Of a stretch of DNA of 64,000 nt, positions 21,278 through 33,334 are shown piece after piece. The DNA is taken from positions 66,244,552-66,308,551 of the forward strand of contig OY726567.1 in the NCBI GenBank assembly GCA_963383645.1. The letters run 5' to 3'. Each line of letters opens with the position of its first letter. The stretch's first letter is position 1. The notes beneath the pieces are model-generated. The model searched no databases. It was not told the origin of the DNA and saw nothing but the letters and a program-made list of their open reading frames with translations. A program made the translations under genes and the position numbers. This DNA is from Muscardinus avellanarius (taxonomy: Eukaryota > Chordata > Mammalia > Rodentia > Gliridae).

Positions 21278-22046
21278 ATCTTCTGTGTTTTCCGCAGAAC
21301 TCTCCTGCAGTGGCCCCTCATTTGCCTCAGCCTTCCTGTCTTTTCCAGATCCCTCCTCCAGCTGAAGTAGTTTCTGATGTCTCTGCCCATCCCCCTTTAC
21401 CGGTTCTCATCTACTCCTCTCCAGAGACACTGATAAGCCTTAGGCTCCATAATATAGTACACAGCAGCAGACCCTTCTTCAGTGATAGGTTTCGTTTCAT
21501 TTTGTCATTTTCTTAATCGTTTCATTTTTCTGTCCTCGCTCCTTTTTTCCATCATTTTACCTATTCTACCTCTCCACGCTGTTCCCTTTCTCTCCCCTAC
21601 CCCATTTTTGTCCTTCAGTCCCCTCTTCTCTACAATCCTTGGAGAGGGACCAGGTGCTGGGATCCCTTCTCTAGGCTGCTTGGGGCTTCACCCAGAACCT
21701 CTTGACCCCCACCCCCAGGACTGCTGAGGAGGGAAAGGGTAGAGATCAAGGCCCAGTGTAGGGAGGTGAGGCCAAGCTTTCTGCTGACTCCCACCTGCCT
21801 CCGGTGGTGCTAAGCAGCTTTGGAGCTATCCCAGACTGCCAATTAATCAGCTTTCCCTAGGCTGATAGAGACTTATGTGCACTTGTACCAGGGGGTTTGC
21901 ATGTGCCTGGTACACATGCACAGGAGGGTGTGCATATGCAGGACAGGTGTGTGTATTTGGGGGATTTGCAGGCACTGCAGAGAAGGGAATGGGGGTGCTA
22001 AGCTGACACTGGGCTGTATTTTTTAGGAGGTTTCCCCACTGTCAGA

Positions 22047-22150
22047 ATACCTGTTGCATCTCGTCTTCCCCCAAAGCCCTGTGAAGTCAGTATTACTTTT
22101 TTCCCATTGCCGTTCTACAGATGAGCAGACTGCAGGGCCACCTCAGCATC
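22047..22150 (+). mobile_element. MIR remnant upstream of KMT5C exon 2
   Basis: AAGCCCTGTGAAGTCAGTATTAC and TTCTACAGATGAGCAGACTG match MIR core spacing. It lies just before the exon with the start codon. 21280-22046 of intron 1 has no other recognised element. Confidence 0.6.
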
Positions 22151-22254
22151 CCACACAGTTTCTAAGTGGCACTGAGCACACCCCCTCACTGTACTCCTGC
22201 TGTGCCCTCAGGCCCCCTGATCTCTGCCAGAGGCAGCATGCTCTGCACAGCACT

Positions 22255-25200
22255 ATGGGCCCAGACAGAGTGACAGCCCGAGAACTTTGTGAGAACGATG
22301 ACCTAGCCACCAGCCTCGTCCTAGACCCCTACCTTGGCTTCCGCACCCATAAGATGAACATCAGGTGAGGTGACCCAGGGGCAAGGTGGGCCCGGATGGG
22401 ACCCCTCTTCTTGCACCTTGGCACCCCTCAGCCCATCCTCCCTGCAGCTCCTGGTGGGGTTGGAGGCAGGGCCAAGAAGGCCCTGGGACCCAGGTGTGCC
22501 CTCTCCCCCAGCCCGGTGCCCCCCCTGCGGCGACAGCATCACCTGCGCTCAGCGCTGGAAGCTTTCCTGAGGCAGCGGGACCTGGAGGCTGCGTACCGGG
22601 CCCTGACGCTGGGAGGCTGGATGGCCCACTACTTCCAGAGCCGGGGCCCGCGGCAGGAGACTGCCCTCAAGACCCACGTGAGGGAGCCCCTCTCTTGCCC
22701 TGTGTGTGCCCTCCCCTCTCCTCACCTGGCTTGTAGATGTGTGCTCTAGGTCCCTCGATAGAGCAGCCCCCCCAGGGGTCCTGACAGCCTAGCCCTTGGG
22801 ACACCTAAGGTGAGGCTTAGAGAATCCTAGGAGAATTAGGATTCCTCTGAGATGGAGTCTGCCTTCTTAACAGAGGAGGACACTGAGGCCCCCTGAGAAG
22901 GGGGTGCTGGGCCCCGGACCACATAGCCAGCGAGTCAGTGGCAGAGCAGGCCTATTCCCCAAGAGAGATCCCCCACAGCTGGCCCTGCCCACCTCTTCAT
23001 CCTGCACCCCACACTCTGCAGGTCTTTCGCTACCTCCGTGCCTTCCTGCCCGAAAGTGGCTTCACCATCCTGCCCTGCACCCGCTACTCCATGGAGACCA
23101 ACGGGGCCAAGATTGTGTCCACCCGTGCTTGGTAAAGGGCTGCACAGGGAGGCAAGACCCAGTTTCTATGGGGGAGGTGAGGCCCAGAGGGGTGGGGGGT
23201 GGGGAGGCAAAGGGACCTGGCAGGTTTGACAAAGACCAGAGCCAATGTGGTGGCCAGCACCATCCCCTGGAGTCTGCCCTCGGGAGGCAGTGCTCAGAGC
23301 CTCAGGCCCTGGCCTTTTGGCAGGAAAAAGAATGAAAAGCTGGAGATGCTGGTGGGCTGCATTGCAGAACTGCGGGAGGCGGATGAGGAGCTACTGAGGG
23401 CTGGCGAGAATGACTTTAGCATTATGTATTCCACCCGCAAGAGGAGCACACAGCTCTGGCTTGGACCAGCCGCCTTCATCAACCACGGTGAGGGTGGGGC
23501 CTGGGGACTACTGTGTCTGGGGAGGGGCAGCCCCACCCTCTCACTTGCTCACCACCTCTCTTCTCTCCTCCTCACCTGACTGGCTCCAGACTGCATACCC
23601 AACTGCAAGGTAAGAGCTGCAGACGCCAGGAGGAGTGGGGGTATGGGAAATGAGGGGCTGTGGATAGGGAGGAATGCTGGGGAGTCTCAGAGCGCCCCAA
23701 ATCATCCCACCTGACCAAGCAGCTTCCTGGCCTGGCAGCCCCTCTGTTTGGCTGCAGCATCCAGAACAGGCAAGAGCAAGGTGTGTATTTCCGAGGCTGT
23801 CAGGAGGAGGGCCTTCTGCCTGACCCTTTGAGCAGTCGCTAGAACCCAGGCTGCCAGCTGAAATGCTCTGAAATGGAGCCTGGGTGTGATGGGAAGACAG
23901 CTCAGGCCCCTCCCATGAGCATAGCCCCATGTGGATATTTGTGATGACCAGAGAGAACCCTCCCCCTCACACACTAGTGACCAAGGACAAGGACCAAGTA
24001 CTCCATAGGAAACCCTCCGGGTGGTGGGGCAGGGTGAGAGGGAAGTGCAGCTGACATGACCATTGCTGGGAATCCCTGGGACCGAAAGGGGGCAAGCTCA
24101 GACTCCAGGCAGAACTGGGGTTTGAGTCCTGGCTTCATTGCTTAGCCTTGGGTTTCTCCTCTCAGACACCCCTAGGACTGGTGAGGGACACCTGAGACTG
24201 CTCTGGTTATGAGTATCAGAGGATCCTGGAATGAGTGACACACAGCCCTCGTCTGGCCATCTAACCCTGCACACAGACAATGGGTGGGGTGGAAAAGCAG
24301 AGAGGCACAGGCAAAAGTGGCCAGCTCAGAGATCTGGAACGGCCAGCTTCACAGAGGCAACACCACCACTCTGAGTGTTGAAGGAAATCGACGGCATGAG
24401 AGGGCATCCCAGGCAGGACATGCCGTGCCAAGGGGCTGAGGCTCTGCCGAGGCACAGAATGCCCAAGGATGACATGGGCCCAGCCCGGGAACCCTGAGTA
24501 CTCCTACCAGGGTTCATAATGGAAGAGTGGGTTTCCAGACAGCTATGACAGCTGGCTTGCAGGAGGTTTGGTGGGGAGGGAAGAGGATAGACGCAGCCAG
24601 CCGCAGGCAGGCTGATGTGTGACTGAACTTGAGGTGACATGGGGAGGGGTTCCAGGTAGGATGTGGGAGGAGGGAAGGATGAGGACTCAGGAGGTGCTGG
24701 CCACTTGGCATGGAGACTGTCAGGCAGGGAGGTATCAAGGGCCACTTTAGACAAGTGTTAGGCTTGAGTGGACAGGTGGGTGGATGGGTGGAAGGGGGCA
24801 GATGTTGGTTGTGCCCTCTCCCAGATGGGGAATGCAGAGGCAAGCACAGGTATGGGGGAAGGCTAGGAGGATGAGGAGTCCCATGGGACAGCCACTGGGC
24901 AAGTGATCCCCGAGATGGGGATAGAGGAGATGCAGATTGTACTGTAGAATGGACACAGGCCTCCAGGAAGGGAGGCAGCCCTAAGCTGGGGAGCAGGGAG
25001 TGGGCAGCCCAGAGGGGAGGGGCTTGCATGTGTCAGAGGGGGTGGAGCTTGGCACCAGCCTCAGAAGCCTGAGGAAGAATGCGGGAGGAAGCAGCAGTCA
25101 CTGCTGCGAGGAGGTCAGGTTAACTTGTCCTGCAGAGGGGTGGACACCAGCCAGCAGGTAGATTGCAGAGGACAGGCCCTGGGCAGGGTGGCTGCCCGAG

Positions 25201-26488
25201 AATGGTGTTTCTCAGGGGCTCTGTGGCCCATCCTAGGAAAAGACACTTGGGCTGGGGTGCCTAGCCAGGTCCGGGGAACAAGTCAGCTCCGGCCCTGTGC
25301 CCTAGGCTAGGGTGCTGAGCAGGCATGGCCCCAGTTTGTGCCTGCAGATGGGAACACGGCCTGTGTGAAGGTTCTCCGGGACATTGAGCCAGGGGATGAA
25401 GTGACATGTTTCTACGGTGATGGCTTCTTCGGTGAGAAGAATGAACACTGTGAATGCTATACCTGCGAAAGGTGGGCACAGGGCGGAGGGCAGGCAGGGC
25501 TGGACAGGCCAGCCAGCTGGGAGTCTGGAGTCCCTGAGCACGTCCAACCCCAGCCTTTCCCTTCTCCTTGTCTCCCCCCGCCCTACCTCCCAGGAAAGGC
25601 GAAGGAGCCTTCCGACTGAGGCCCAAGGAGCCTGAACTGCTGCCACAGCCCCTGGACAAGTACGAGCTCCGGGAGACCAAGCAGCGGCTGCAGCAGAGCA
25701 TGGACAGCAGTCGGCAGAACCTACTGGTCCCGCGGGCCTGCAGCCACCTGTCCCCACTGCTCCGGGACCCATTCTGTGGTGAGCACAGGCTGTTGGGACC
25801 TTTCCCCACCTGCCTTCTCCTACATCCTGCCTCAATCCCTGACAGGCCTTGCTGTTGAATGCAATTCCTTGTGTTGATTCTTTCTGAAGAGCTTGGTGCA
25901 GAACTGTCCCCTTCTTCAGAGAATCTGCTCAGGCCCTGCCAACACAGCCTCTGCTCTCTTCCTCTTTCCCTCTGGATCCCCACAGCCGCCTGCCAGCCCC
26001 TGCACCTGCCACCCTGCGGGCCCCACCTAGACAGTTCGCCCCTCTGGCTCCAGTGGCTGCCTCAGCCCCAGCCCCGAGTACGGCCCCGGAAGCGACGACG
26101 ACGTCCCCGGCCCCATCAGACCCCAGACCCCCCTGTCCTCCGTGCTGCCTACATCTCCCTGCACCGGTGGGGGGGCTGTGGCCCCCACTGCCGCCTACGG
26201 GCTGAGGCCGTGGTGGCCCTTGGCCTCCCCGCTCGCACCCACTGGGCCCCTCAGCAGGACTGGCACTGGGCCCGGCGCTATGGGCTGCCTTACGTGGTGC
26301 GTGTGGACCTTAGCCGCCTGGCCCCAACCTCACCAGCCACCCCTGCCCGGGCTGGGATCCCAGGCCCTATCCCCGTCCCCATCCCTAAGCAGGCCCTTGC
26401 CTTTGCCCCCTTCTCCCCACCCAAGCGCCTGCGGCTGGTGGTCAACCATGGTTCCATTGACCTGGATGTCAAAAGTGATGAGCCATGA
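22255..26488 (+). CDS. KMT5C: Histone H4K20 methyltransferase KMT5C (SUV420H2)
   Basis: Eight coding exons join in phase: 22255-22364, 22512-22677, 23022-23131, 23324-23487, 23590-23609, 25335-25471, 25594-25778 and 25986-26488. All have AG acceptors and GT donors. The product is 464 aa (human about 462). It starts [16 protein letters not shown]; the start has A at -3 and G at +4. The SET domain carries NHDC at residues 182-185, encoded across a 20-nt exon, then the post-SET zinc cysteines HCECYTCE; the C-terminus ends in [19 protein letters not shown]5C di- and tri-methylates histone H4 lysine 20 in the nucleus, notably at pericentric heterochromatin through HP1. Residue 186 is Ile where I recall Lys in human (DCIPNC against DCKPNC). 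The call is firm; the family's role is established knowledge. Confidence 0.97.
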
Positions 26489-27145
26489 TGAACTGGGTAG
26501 GGAGGCCTAGACCAGGAGAGAGGAGCAGCCTCCTCCTGGGCCCCTCTCCAGAAGGAACCCTTGGGCCTCAGAGAGGGAGCTAGCTGCTCTTTGACCCCAG
26601 CACAGCTCTAATCCCGGGAGGGAGTTGGTTAGGACATCCCCGGGGATCTGACCCCTGACTCTCTGTGACTGCTGACCCCTGAGCCACCCTACCCCAGCAG
26701 GGAGCCCTGGCCATTTGCTGCCCTCCCACACCCACCTCAGGACTGCAGGAGCCATCCCCGTCCCCTCGGCCCCTTCCTACCCAGGGAGCAAAGCCATTAA
26801 GGGGGTAGGGCTGCCCCGTGGTGTCTCCCCAGAAGCCCAGGCCTTGTGAGGAGGTGGAACTGACTTGGGGGTAGCCTCCTAGAGGTTACCCCCTGATGGG
26901 GAGGGGTGTGCTCGGCTCTGAGGGAAGGGCAGGATGGGTGGGTGGTATCTGGGGGCGCGTCCTCCTCACCACCCCTGTAGGTCTCAGGGAGGCCGGGTGC
27001 GACCTCATCTTTTTCATGGTGCTATCCCTGGTGCTACTGGGGTGTGGGGACTCCCTCCCCTCCACACCAGAATGGGATATGCTAGGGGATTGGAAGCACT
27101 TGAACTTTTTTTTTTTTAATTAAAATCTTGTTATAAGCAGTGCCC
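26489..27145 (+). other. KMT5C: KMT5C 3' UTR and poly(A) signal
   Basis: GC-rich 3' UTR follows the TGA at 26486. ATTAAA at 27119-27124, after a T-run, is the first plausible poly(A) signal, giving a 3' UTR of about 650 nt. No conserved ORF within it. Confidence 0.65.
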
Positions 27146-27339
27146 TTGGAAAGTTATTGTTTCAGTTGATGTTTCAGAGGCTATCAGGACAGCGAGGCTT
27201 CAGGCAGGGGTGAGGGGGTGGCCCAGGCTGGAGGTCCATGAGCTATGCTGAAACCTCGGGGAGGGTGAAGGGCAGTCGAATTTGAGGCCTGTGAGGTACC
27301 AATGCCCCACCACCCTTCAAACTGTGATTGTAGGAAATG

Positions 27340-28620
27340 TCTCTGGCCAGGTATAGTGGTACATGCCTATATACTTGGGAGGATCAAAAATTTGAGGACA
27401 GCAACTTAGCCAAACTCTCCACAACCTAGCAAGACTGTTTCAAAACAAAAACTAAAAGAGACTGGGAGTGTACTCAGAGGTAGGTAGAATGCCCCTAGGT
27501 TCAATCCCCAGTACCCTTCCCAATTTTTTTTTTGTGTGTGTGTGTATGTGTGTGTGTGTGTGTGCGCGCTACTGGAGGTGGAACCCAGAGGCTTTCTACC
27601 TCCAGGCTATACTCCCATACCTTTTTTTATATTTTATTTGGAAACAGGGTCTCACTAAGTTGCTGAAAGCCTCACTAAGTAGCTGAGGCTGGCTTCGAAC
27701 CCATGTGATCCTCCTGTCTCAGCCTCCCAAGCGCAGGGATTACAAGCGTGTGCCACCACGCCCAGCTTTCTAATTTTTTAAATTAAAAAAAAAGTAAATT
27801 GGGCATGGTGGTTCGTGCCTATAATTCCAGTACTTGGGAAGTTGAGACAGGAGGATCACAGGTTCGAGACCAGCCTCAGCAACTTAGCAAAACCCTGTTT
27901 CAGAATAAAATAATAAGCTGGGTGTGATGGTATATGCTTGTAATCCCAGTACTTGGGAATCTGAAAAAGGAGGATCACAGGTTCATGGCTAGCCTCAGCT
28001 ACTTAGTGAGACCCTCTTTCAAAATAAAGAATAAAAAATAGGGCTGGGGTTGTAGCTTGGAGTAGAATTCTCCTGGGTTCAATTGCCAGTACCGCAAAAT
28101 AAACTAAAATAGGGCTGGGTGGCTGGGTGTGGTGGCCCATGCTTGAAATTCCTGAGCTTGGGAGGCTGAGACAGGAGGATCACACAGATTTGAGCTAGCC
28201 TCTCTGGCTTAAGAGACCCTGTTTCCAAATAAAATATAAAATAGGTCTGGGAGTGTATCTCGGAGGTAGAAGGATTCCGTCTCCAGTACCACCAAAAAAA
28301 AAAAAGGGCTGGGGGTGTAGCTCAGGGACAGAATGCTTCTGGGTTCAACTTTTAGTGCCAAAAAAAAAAAAAAAAAGTAAAAACCAGTGGTTAGAACATT
28401 AAAAAGCAATAGCTAGCCGGGCGTGGTGGTGCACACTTGTAATCCCAGCATTCAGGAGGCTGAGACCAGAGAATCGCGGTTCGCGGACAGCCTCAGCTAC
28501 TTAGGCCCTCTGTAACTTAGTGAGACCCTGTTTCAAAATAAAGAATAAAAAATAGGGCAGGGGGTGTAGCTTGGTGGTCGAATGCTCCTGGGTTCCATCC
28601 CCAGACCCACAAAGAATAAA
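27340..28620. mobile_element. SINE cluster downstream of KMT5C
   Basis: Plus copies at about 27345-27515, 27800-27910, 27915-28100, 28115-28290 and 28412-28615, and a minus copy at about 27565-27770 following (GT)n at 27534-27567. No gene. Confidence 0.8.
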
Positions 28621-28629
28621 ATAAAAACC

Positions 28630-28708
28630 AATAGCTATCCCTGGCAGTGGTAGAGCATTGGTTAGCATGCTAGAAGCCCTGGGTTTGATCCGCAGCACAC
28701 ACACAATA
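28630..28708 (+). mobile_element. ID-type SINE, long tRNA-like body
   Basis: Has GGCAGTGGTAGAGCATTGG, then GCATGCTAGAAGCCCTGGG and GGGTTTGATCCGCAGCAC, i.e. the fuller ID (tRNA-Ala-derived) form rather than the truncated dID arm of the dimers. Confidence 0.75.
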
Positions 28709-29880
28709 AAACAGTGGTTCAAAGGTTTCTTGGCCTCGGCACTCTTGCCATTTCCAGTTGGCTCTTTCTGTGGTGGGGGCTGCCCTGTGCAGCCTTCCTG
28801 GTCTCTACCCATCCACCTCTCCCCAGTAATAACCAAGAACACCTTCAGATGCTGTCCAGTGTCCCCGTCCCCACGGAGCCAACATCAGCTTGGGCTGGGA
28901 GGCACCAGCTGGAATGATGCAGGACAGTCCTGAGCGCTGACACACCTGTGCACTCCATAGGGGTCTCCACATGGGTGCTCAGACACAGGCCTCTGAAGAG
29001 GTGCTTGCCAGGGCCCTTCCTTGTATGAAAAGGCACAGGCCCGGGAAGGTAGGTATTCTGCCCAGTGTCTCTTGGATGCGTGTGGACAGAGCCCAGCTGG
29101 CCACCTGGGACTGACCCCGGGAACAACAGGGAAGCTTGAGTTGGCGCCGGCCAGCCGGTGGGACTGGGGATCATCCTGGTGGGCTGGGGCTCAGAACCCC
29201 AGTGAGGAAGAGTGCCTGTCAGGAGGGCTTTCTGAGGGCTGAAGGGTCAAGTCCTGGGCTGGAAGACCCTGTCATATACTGGGAAGAATGGGACGCTGGG
29301 AAGGAAGACAGAGACTGTGATAACCATAAGCAAAAGCAGATGGGAATTGAAGAGAAAATAAGGAAAGCCACCAGTGGAAACCAGGTGCTTATCACAAGTT
29401 TATCAGGACTGCTCTCAGCTCAGCAGTTGGGGCCCTTATCACAAGGACTCCCCATTTCAGACCCTGTTTCTCCACTTAGGGTGCTCTCTGGCACTTTATG
29501 CTGAGCACAGGTGGACCAGATGCCTCCAGGAACTACAGGACTGCCCTTCTAATCCCTTCCACTGCCCAGCACAGCTATATGCACCAGAATTGGGCTAGCA
29601 GCTAGTCCAGACACTGTTTGTGGTGGGAAGAATTATGGACCCAAGAGGGGAGAGGGGAGGAGGAAGGAAGGAGGCCAGCCATGAGGAAGAAAGGGCTCTA
29701 GGCTCTGGGCTCTGGGGAGGGTAAGAGGTGGCCATGGCCGCACAGGTGATGGCCCTGTGCTCTGAATACTGCCTGGGTGACCTCGCCAAGTCCACAGACA
29801 GCCTTTGGCCCCTTCCAGTGACTCAGAGTTCTTCCCCATGACTTCTCTTCTGGCAACAGTGGCACTTCTATGGCTCTGGG

Positions 29881-29927
29881 GTGACTACAGGAAAGGGACC
29901 AGCTACAGCTCCCTTTCTTGTAGTCAC
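29881..29927 (+). other. 18-bp inverted repeat (hairpin)
   Basis: Arms GTGACTACAGGAAAGGGA (29881-29898) and TCCCTTTCTTGTAGTCAC (29910-29927) pair over 18 positions with a single G-T wobble; the loop is 11 nt. Function unknown. Confidence 0.8.
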
Positions 29928-30262
29928 ATCCAAGCCCTGTACCTCTGCCCACTCTCAGCCTTTCAGGTCGTGGCCAGAGACAGAGCTAGGAGCCCATGGT
30001 CTCAGAGGTGGAACCATCCCCTGGGATGGCTCCTCACATGTGCCCTGGGTGTGGTGGGGTGGGCAACACTGTGGGACTGTGGTGGACAGGTCATCACAGG
30101 GCAAGGGTGGGTGGAGCCGGTCCTCCTCTGAGCTCACTCAGCCCTTCCCACCCTGCTTATCCTGATAACGGACCCTAAGCCATCTCACTTTACAGTTGGA
30201 GTCACCAGCAAGTAGTCATGACTAGATTAGTCATAGTTACCTTTGAGCCTCAGGGTTAAAGA

Positions 30263-30380
30263 GGGCCTTAGGAGGCCACCTGCGTCAGGGGTGGGGCCTT
30301 AGAAGGTCAGGGGTGGGGTCTTAGGAGGCCACCTTCGTCAGGGGTGGGGCCTTAGAAGGCCACCTGCGTCAGGGGGGGGC
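30263..30380 (+). repeat. Short tandem repeat, about three units
   Basis: Units of about 30-45 bp built from TTAGGAGGCCACCTGCGTC and AGGGGTGGGGCC, with one shortened copy. Confidence 0.8.
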
Positions 30381-31270
30381 GCTCCCCCTCTGAGAGTCAC
30401 TCCAGGAGGCTTCTAGCCTTGGGCAGCAACAGGTTTCAGGACTAGGACCAGCCTAGAACTCCTGGGATCTGTCAAGGGTCACTCCTTGGCCTGGGGAGAG
30501 GCAACAATTCAAGGAACATCTGGAATCCTAATGCACCAGCTCAGTGCTGTGACTGCTGGGTAGGGAAAGAGCAAGGTCCAGGCTCTAAGCATCCTGAAGG
30601 AGACATTGGGAGAAACCTAAGTGCCCATGTCAGGAGAGGGACAGAGGACAGGATGCGTGTGCTGGGGTGGAGTCAGGCCTGTTGGCTTAGAGAAAAGAAA
30701 GGGAGTCTGCTCCTGCCCTGGGGTTGCTATACTGAAAGGATGGAGATGAGAAGTCCCAGGAACCCCGCTGGGAAAGAGGCTCACAGGAAAGGGCCAGGTG
30801 GAGTGGGGCGTGGTGGAAAGGGAGAGGAAGAGAGCAGGGTGAGCAGAGAGGACTGGGTTTAGCCCTGGGGTATGAGGAGGATTCTTCAGGACTGGAGGCT
30901 GGTTGGACCAGGATGGGATGGGGCGGAGGCCAGGCAGAGGGCCCAGGCAGGAGGAGAGGAGGCTGAGGTCGCGGGTATAAAGATCTGGTGGCAGGAAGGT
31001 GTAGGGATTGAGAAGCAGGACCCTTGGAGCCATCTGGATGGAGAAGTGTCAGGATCTGGGACCTTGGTGGAACCTCGGATGGAACCTTGGCTGGATCGGA
31101 GGAGGAGTACCAACGCTTACTCCTGCCTTCCGGCCTCCTCCAGGGAGCTGTATTCCTCCCTCTGCCCCCATTATCAGAAACAACAGTGTTAGGCGCAGGC
31201 ACGGGGAGAACCCCGGCCCCACCCCCATGAATCACTTGGCCAGGCATTAAGAAACATTAGCAACAACATA

Positions 31271-31396
31271 ACTTTATTTGTGGTTTAGAGCCAGGGGTGG
31301 GGCGGGGCTGGTAACCAAGGCCGGGGTTTCTCGAGACGGGAAGGTGGGGCGGAGAGTCTCTGGGGCCGAGGCCTCCGCGAAGCAGCGCTCGGGCAG
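31271..31396 (-). other. COX6B2: COX6B2 3' UTR and poly(A) signal
   Basis: On the minus strand AATAAA (plus TTTATT 31273-31278) lies about 120 nt after the stop codon. Confidence 0.8.
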
Positions 31397-32482
31397 TCAG
31401 ATTTTGCCGGCGAATGTCCCTTGCTTGATCTGCTCGTTCCAGCGCTGTACCTGTGGAGGCGGGGAGCTGGGTGCGCGCTCAGCCTCAGCTGCAGCCGTCT
31501 GCGCTCCCGTCTGGCGCCCCCGCCCGGGCCCGCTCACCCAGCTGATGGGGCACAGAGAGTGGTACACGCGGAAGTAGTACTCGCAGGGCTGCGTGCTCTT
31601 CCCACGGCGGCTCATGTTCTTAATACAGCGGTGGTAATCTGAGGAGTGCAGCAGGGCGGGAGGGGCGGAGTCACACAAGCCACGCCCACCAAGAGCCCCA
31701 GCCTGGCCCACCCCTACCTCCCTCGCTCCGCCCCTCCACAGCTCGGGCCCAACCCCTTAGCTCTCAGCCCTGCCCCTCACTGGCCAAGCCCTGCCCCCTG
31801 CAGCTTCACACCTGGCACGGCGTGTGTGTGTGTGCGGGGGGGGGGGGGTACTGGGGAGTGAGCCTAGAGGCAGTCTACCTCCGAGCTACACTCCCAGCCC
31901 GATTTTTTATTCTTTATTTTGAAACAGGGTCTCACTAAGTTGCGGAGTGCCTCACTAAGTAGCTGAGGCTGGCCTCGAACCCGGATCTTCCTGTCGTTGT
32001 CTCCCAAGTACTGGGATTAAAAGCGTGCACTACCACGCCCGCCTTTTTTTTTTTTTTTTTTTTTGAAACAGGGTCCTCTAGGTTGATGAGAGTCTCACTA
32101 TTGGCTGAAGCTGTCCTCGAACCTGAGATCCTCCTATCTCAGCCTCCCAAGTACTGGGATTACAAGCGGGAGCCGCCACGCCCGGCTCTGGCACTGCCTA
32201 TGCTGACCAGTCCACGTCCCTCCTGGCTGTGGGCTCCCGACCTACCTTCCGGACTCTTCCCACCCGCCTGAGGTCAGGCCCGCGGGCCCACCTCCCGCCC
32301 AACGGTCTCTGCGGGCGTCAGGTGGGCGCCCCCTTCCCACCTCCTCTCTACCTGGCCCCGGGGGTCTCACCCAGGAAGTTCTGGTAGCAGTTACGGGTCT
32401 GGTTCTGGTTGGGGAAACGCGGGTCGAAGGGCGGCGTTGTCCATTTGCCCTTGGGGGACTTCTGGCCCTCAAAATCCAGCAT
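31397..32482 (-). CDS. COX6B2: Cytochrome c oxidase subunit 6B2 (testis isoform)
   Basis: Three coding exons on minus join in phase: 32482-32371, 31638-31538 and 31450-31397, with canonical splice sites, giving 88 aa, the family length. The protein starts [14 protein letters not shown]. The twin-cysteine CHCH fold is intact: C32-C42 as CX9C and C56-C67 as CX10C. COX6B subunits sit on the intermembrane-space face of complex IV and bridge the two monomers; isoform 2 is mainly testicular (family knowledge). A non-coding upstream exon probably ends at a GTGAGG donor at about 32598 (plus). SINEs fill the intron between 31640 and 32370. The gene is close to and convergent with KMT5C. Confidence 0.96.
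31840..32190 (-). mobile_element. SINEs in COX6B2 intron
   Basis: Two minus copies, about 31848-32040 and 32062-32190, with a (GT)n/G-run at 31820-31848 and a poly(T) at 32043-32064. Confidence 0.8.
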
Positions 32483-32960
32483 CCACGGAGGTGGCAGCTC
32501 CTGCGGGGTGGGAGGGAGGCTCGGGAGGGTGCGGGGTCTGTCCCCGCTCTGACCCCCGGCCCCTGAGCCCACCCTGAACCCCACGGTCCTGTCCTCACCA
32601 GGCTGAAGTCGACGTTGCCGGACGGCTGTGCTGTGGCTCCTGGGAGGCGTCTCTGGCTTCTGATTCTGGGGGGGGAGGGGGGTCTCCCTCCCTTCTGAGT
32701 CTGAGGGGTCCCTCCCAGCCCAGGCTCTAACCCTCCGGCCCATTGGCTGAGACTCCTGGGGCCCCAGCCAATGGGAGCCGCTGGGCTGCGGGGGCCTCTG
32801 GAACTCGGGGAGAGACCCCCATCCAGTCTCCAGCCCGAAGCCCACTCTCGAGCCGCGCGCACACACACTCACAGGCAGGACTCTGAGTTTCAAACTCAGG
32901 CTTTCTTTTAATCTCTGCAAAATTGAGCTGCTCCGTGGGCTCGCCCCGCCCCCTCCCCAA
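32240..32960 (-). promoter_or_regulatory. COX6B2: COX6B2 GC-rich 5' region
   Basis: CpG-rich stretch over the first coding exon and upstream, including a CCAATGGG motif (plus 32768) and CCCATTGGC (plus 32738) and a near-palindrome CTGAGTTTCAAACTCAG at 32883-32899. The transcription start is not determinable by eye. Confidence 0.5.
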
Positions 32961-33334
32961 TATATAAATGTATAGATAGCTCTGATCTCTACCGAGAGGG
33001 AAAATTCACCCCCCCAACACCACCTTTTCAGCACTCTGCTTTCTGTAGCAGGGTGCACAGCACCCTGGGAGCCTGTGGGGGAAGACCGGAAAGGGGAGGG
33101 TAAGGTCCTGGCTTCTAGGACACATCAGGGCTAGGGTCAGAGTCGGGGGTTTCAAGGATACCTGGCCCCTGCTGGGTTCCTCAGGACAGTTTGCCCACCG
33201 AGGACGAGTCTCTTGCAACCTGTTATTTAAAGTCCTGGGAAAGATGCCTGCTGCAGAAGAGAGGACCAGAGAGCGGGTTAGGGGACCCTCGGGAGATCCA
33301 TGCCCAAGGCTCTAAGTATAGAGTGGTGAAATAT

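Larger units (their letters stand above)
28710..31255. other. Unassigned intergenic DNA between KMT5C and COX6B2
   Basis: Mostly single-copy-looking sequence without recognised exons. It contains an 18-bp hairpin (29881-29927) and a G-rich tandem repeat (30263-30380). Long ORFs on both strands, e.g. 30687-31247 minus, lack any recognisable domain and overlap each other. Confidence 0.5.

Noticed and set aside
24514..25029. 171-codon minus ORF
   Set aside because: Within KMT5C intron 6; composition-driven, no domain, no splice context.
25261..25983. 240-codon minus ORF
   Set aside because: Antisense to KMT5C exons 7 and 8 with no recognisable domain.
30687..31247. 186-codon minus ORF near COX6B2
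   Set aside because: No family features, overlaps other frames of similar length, and sits just downstream of the COX6B2 poly(A) side.
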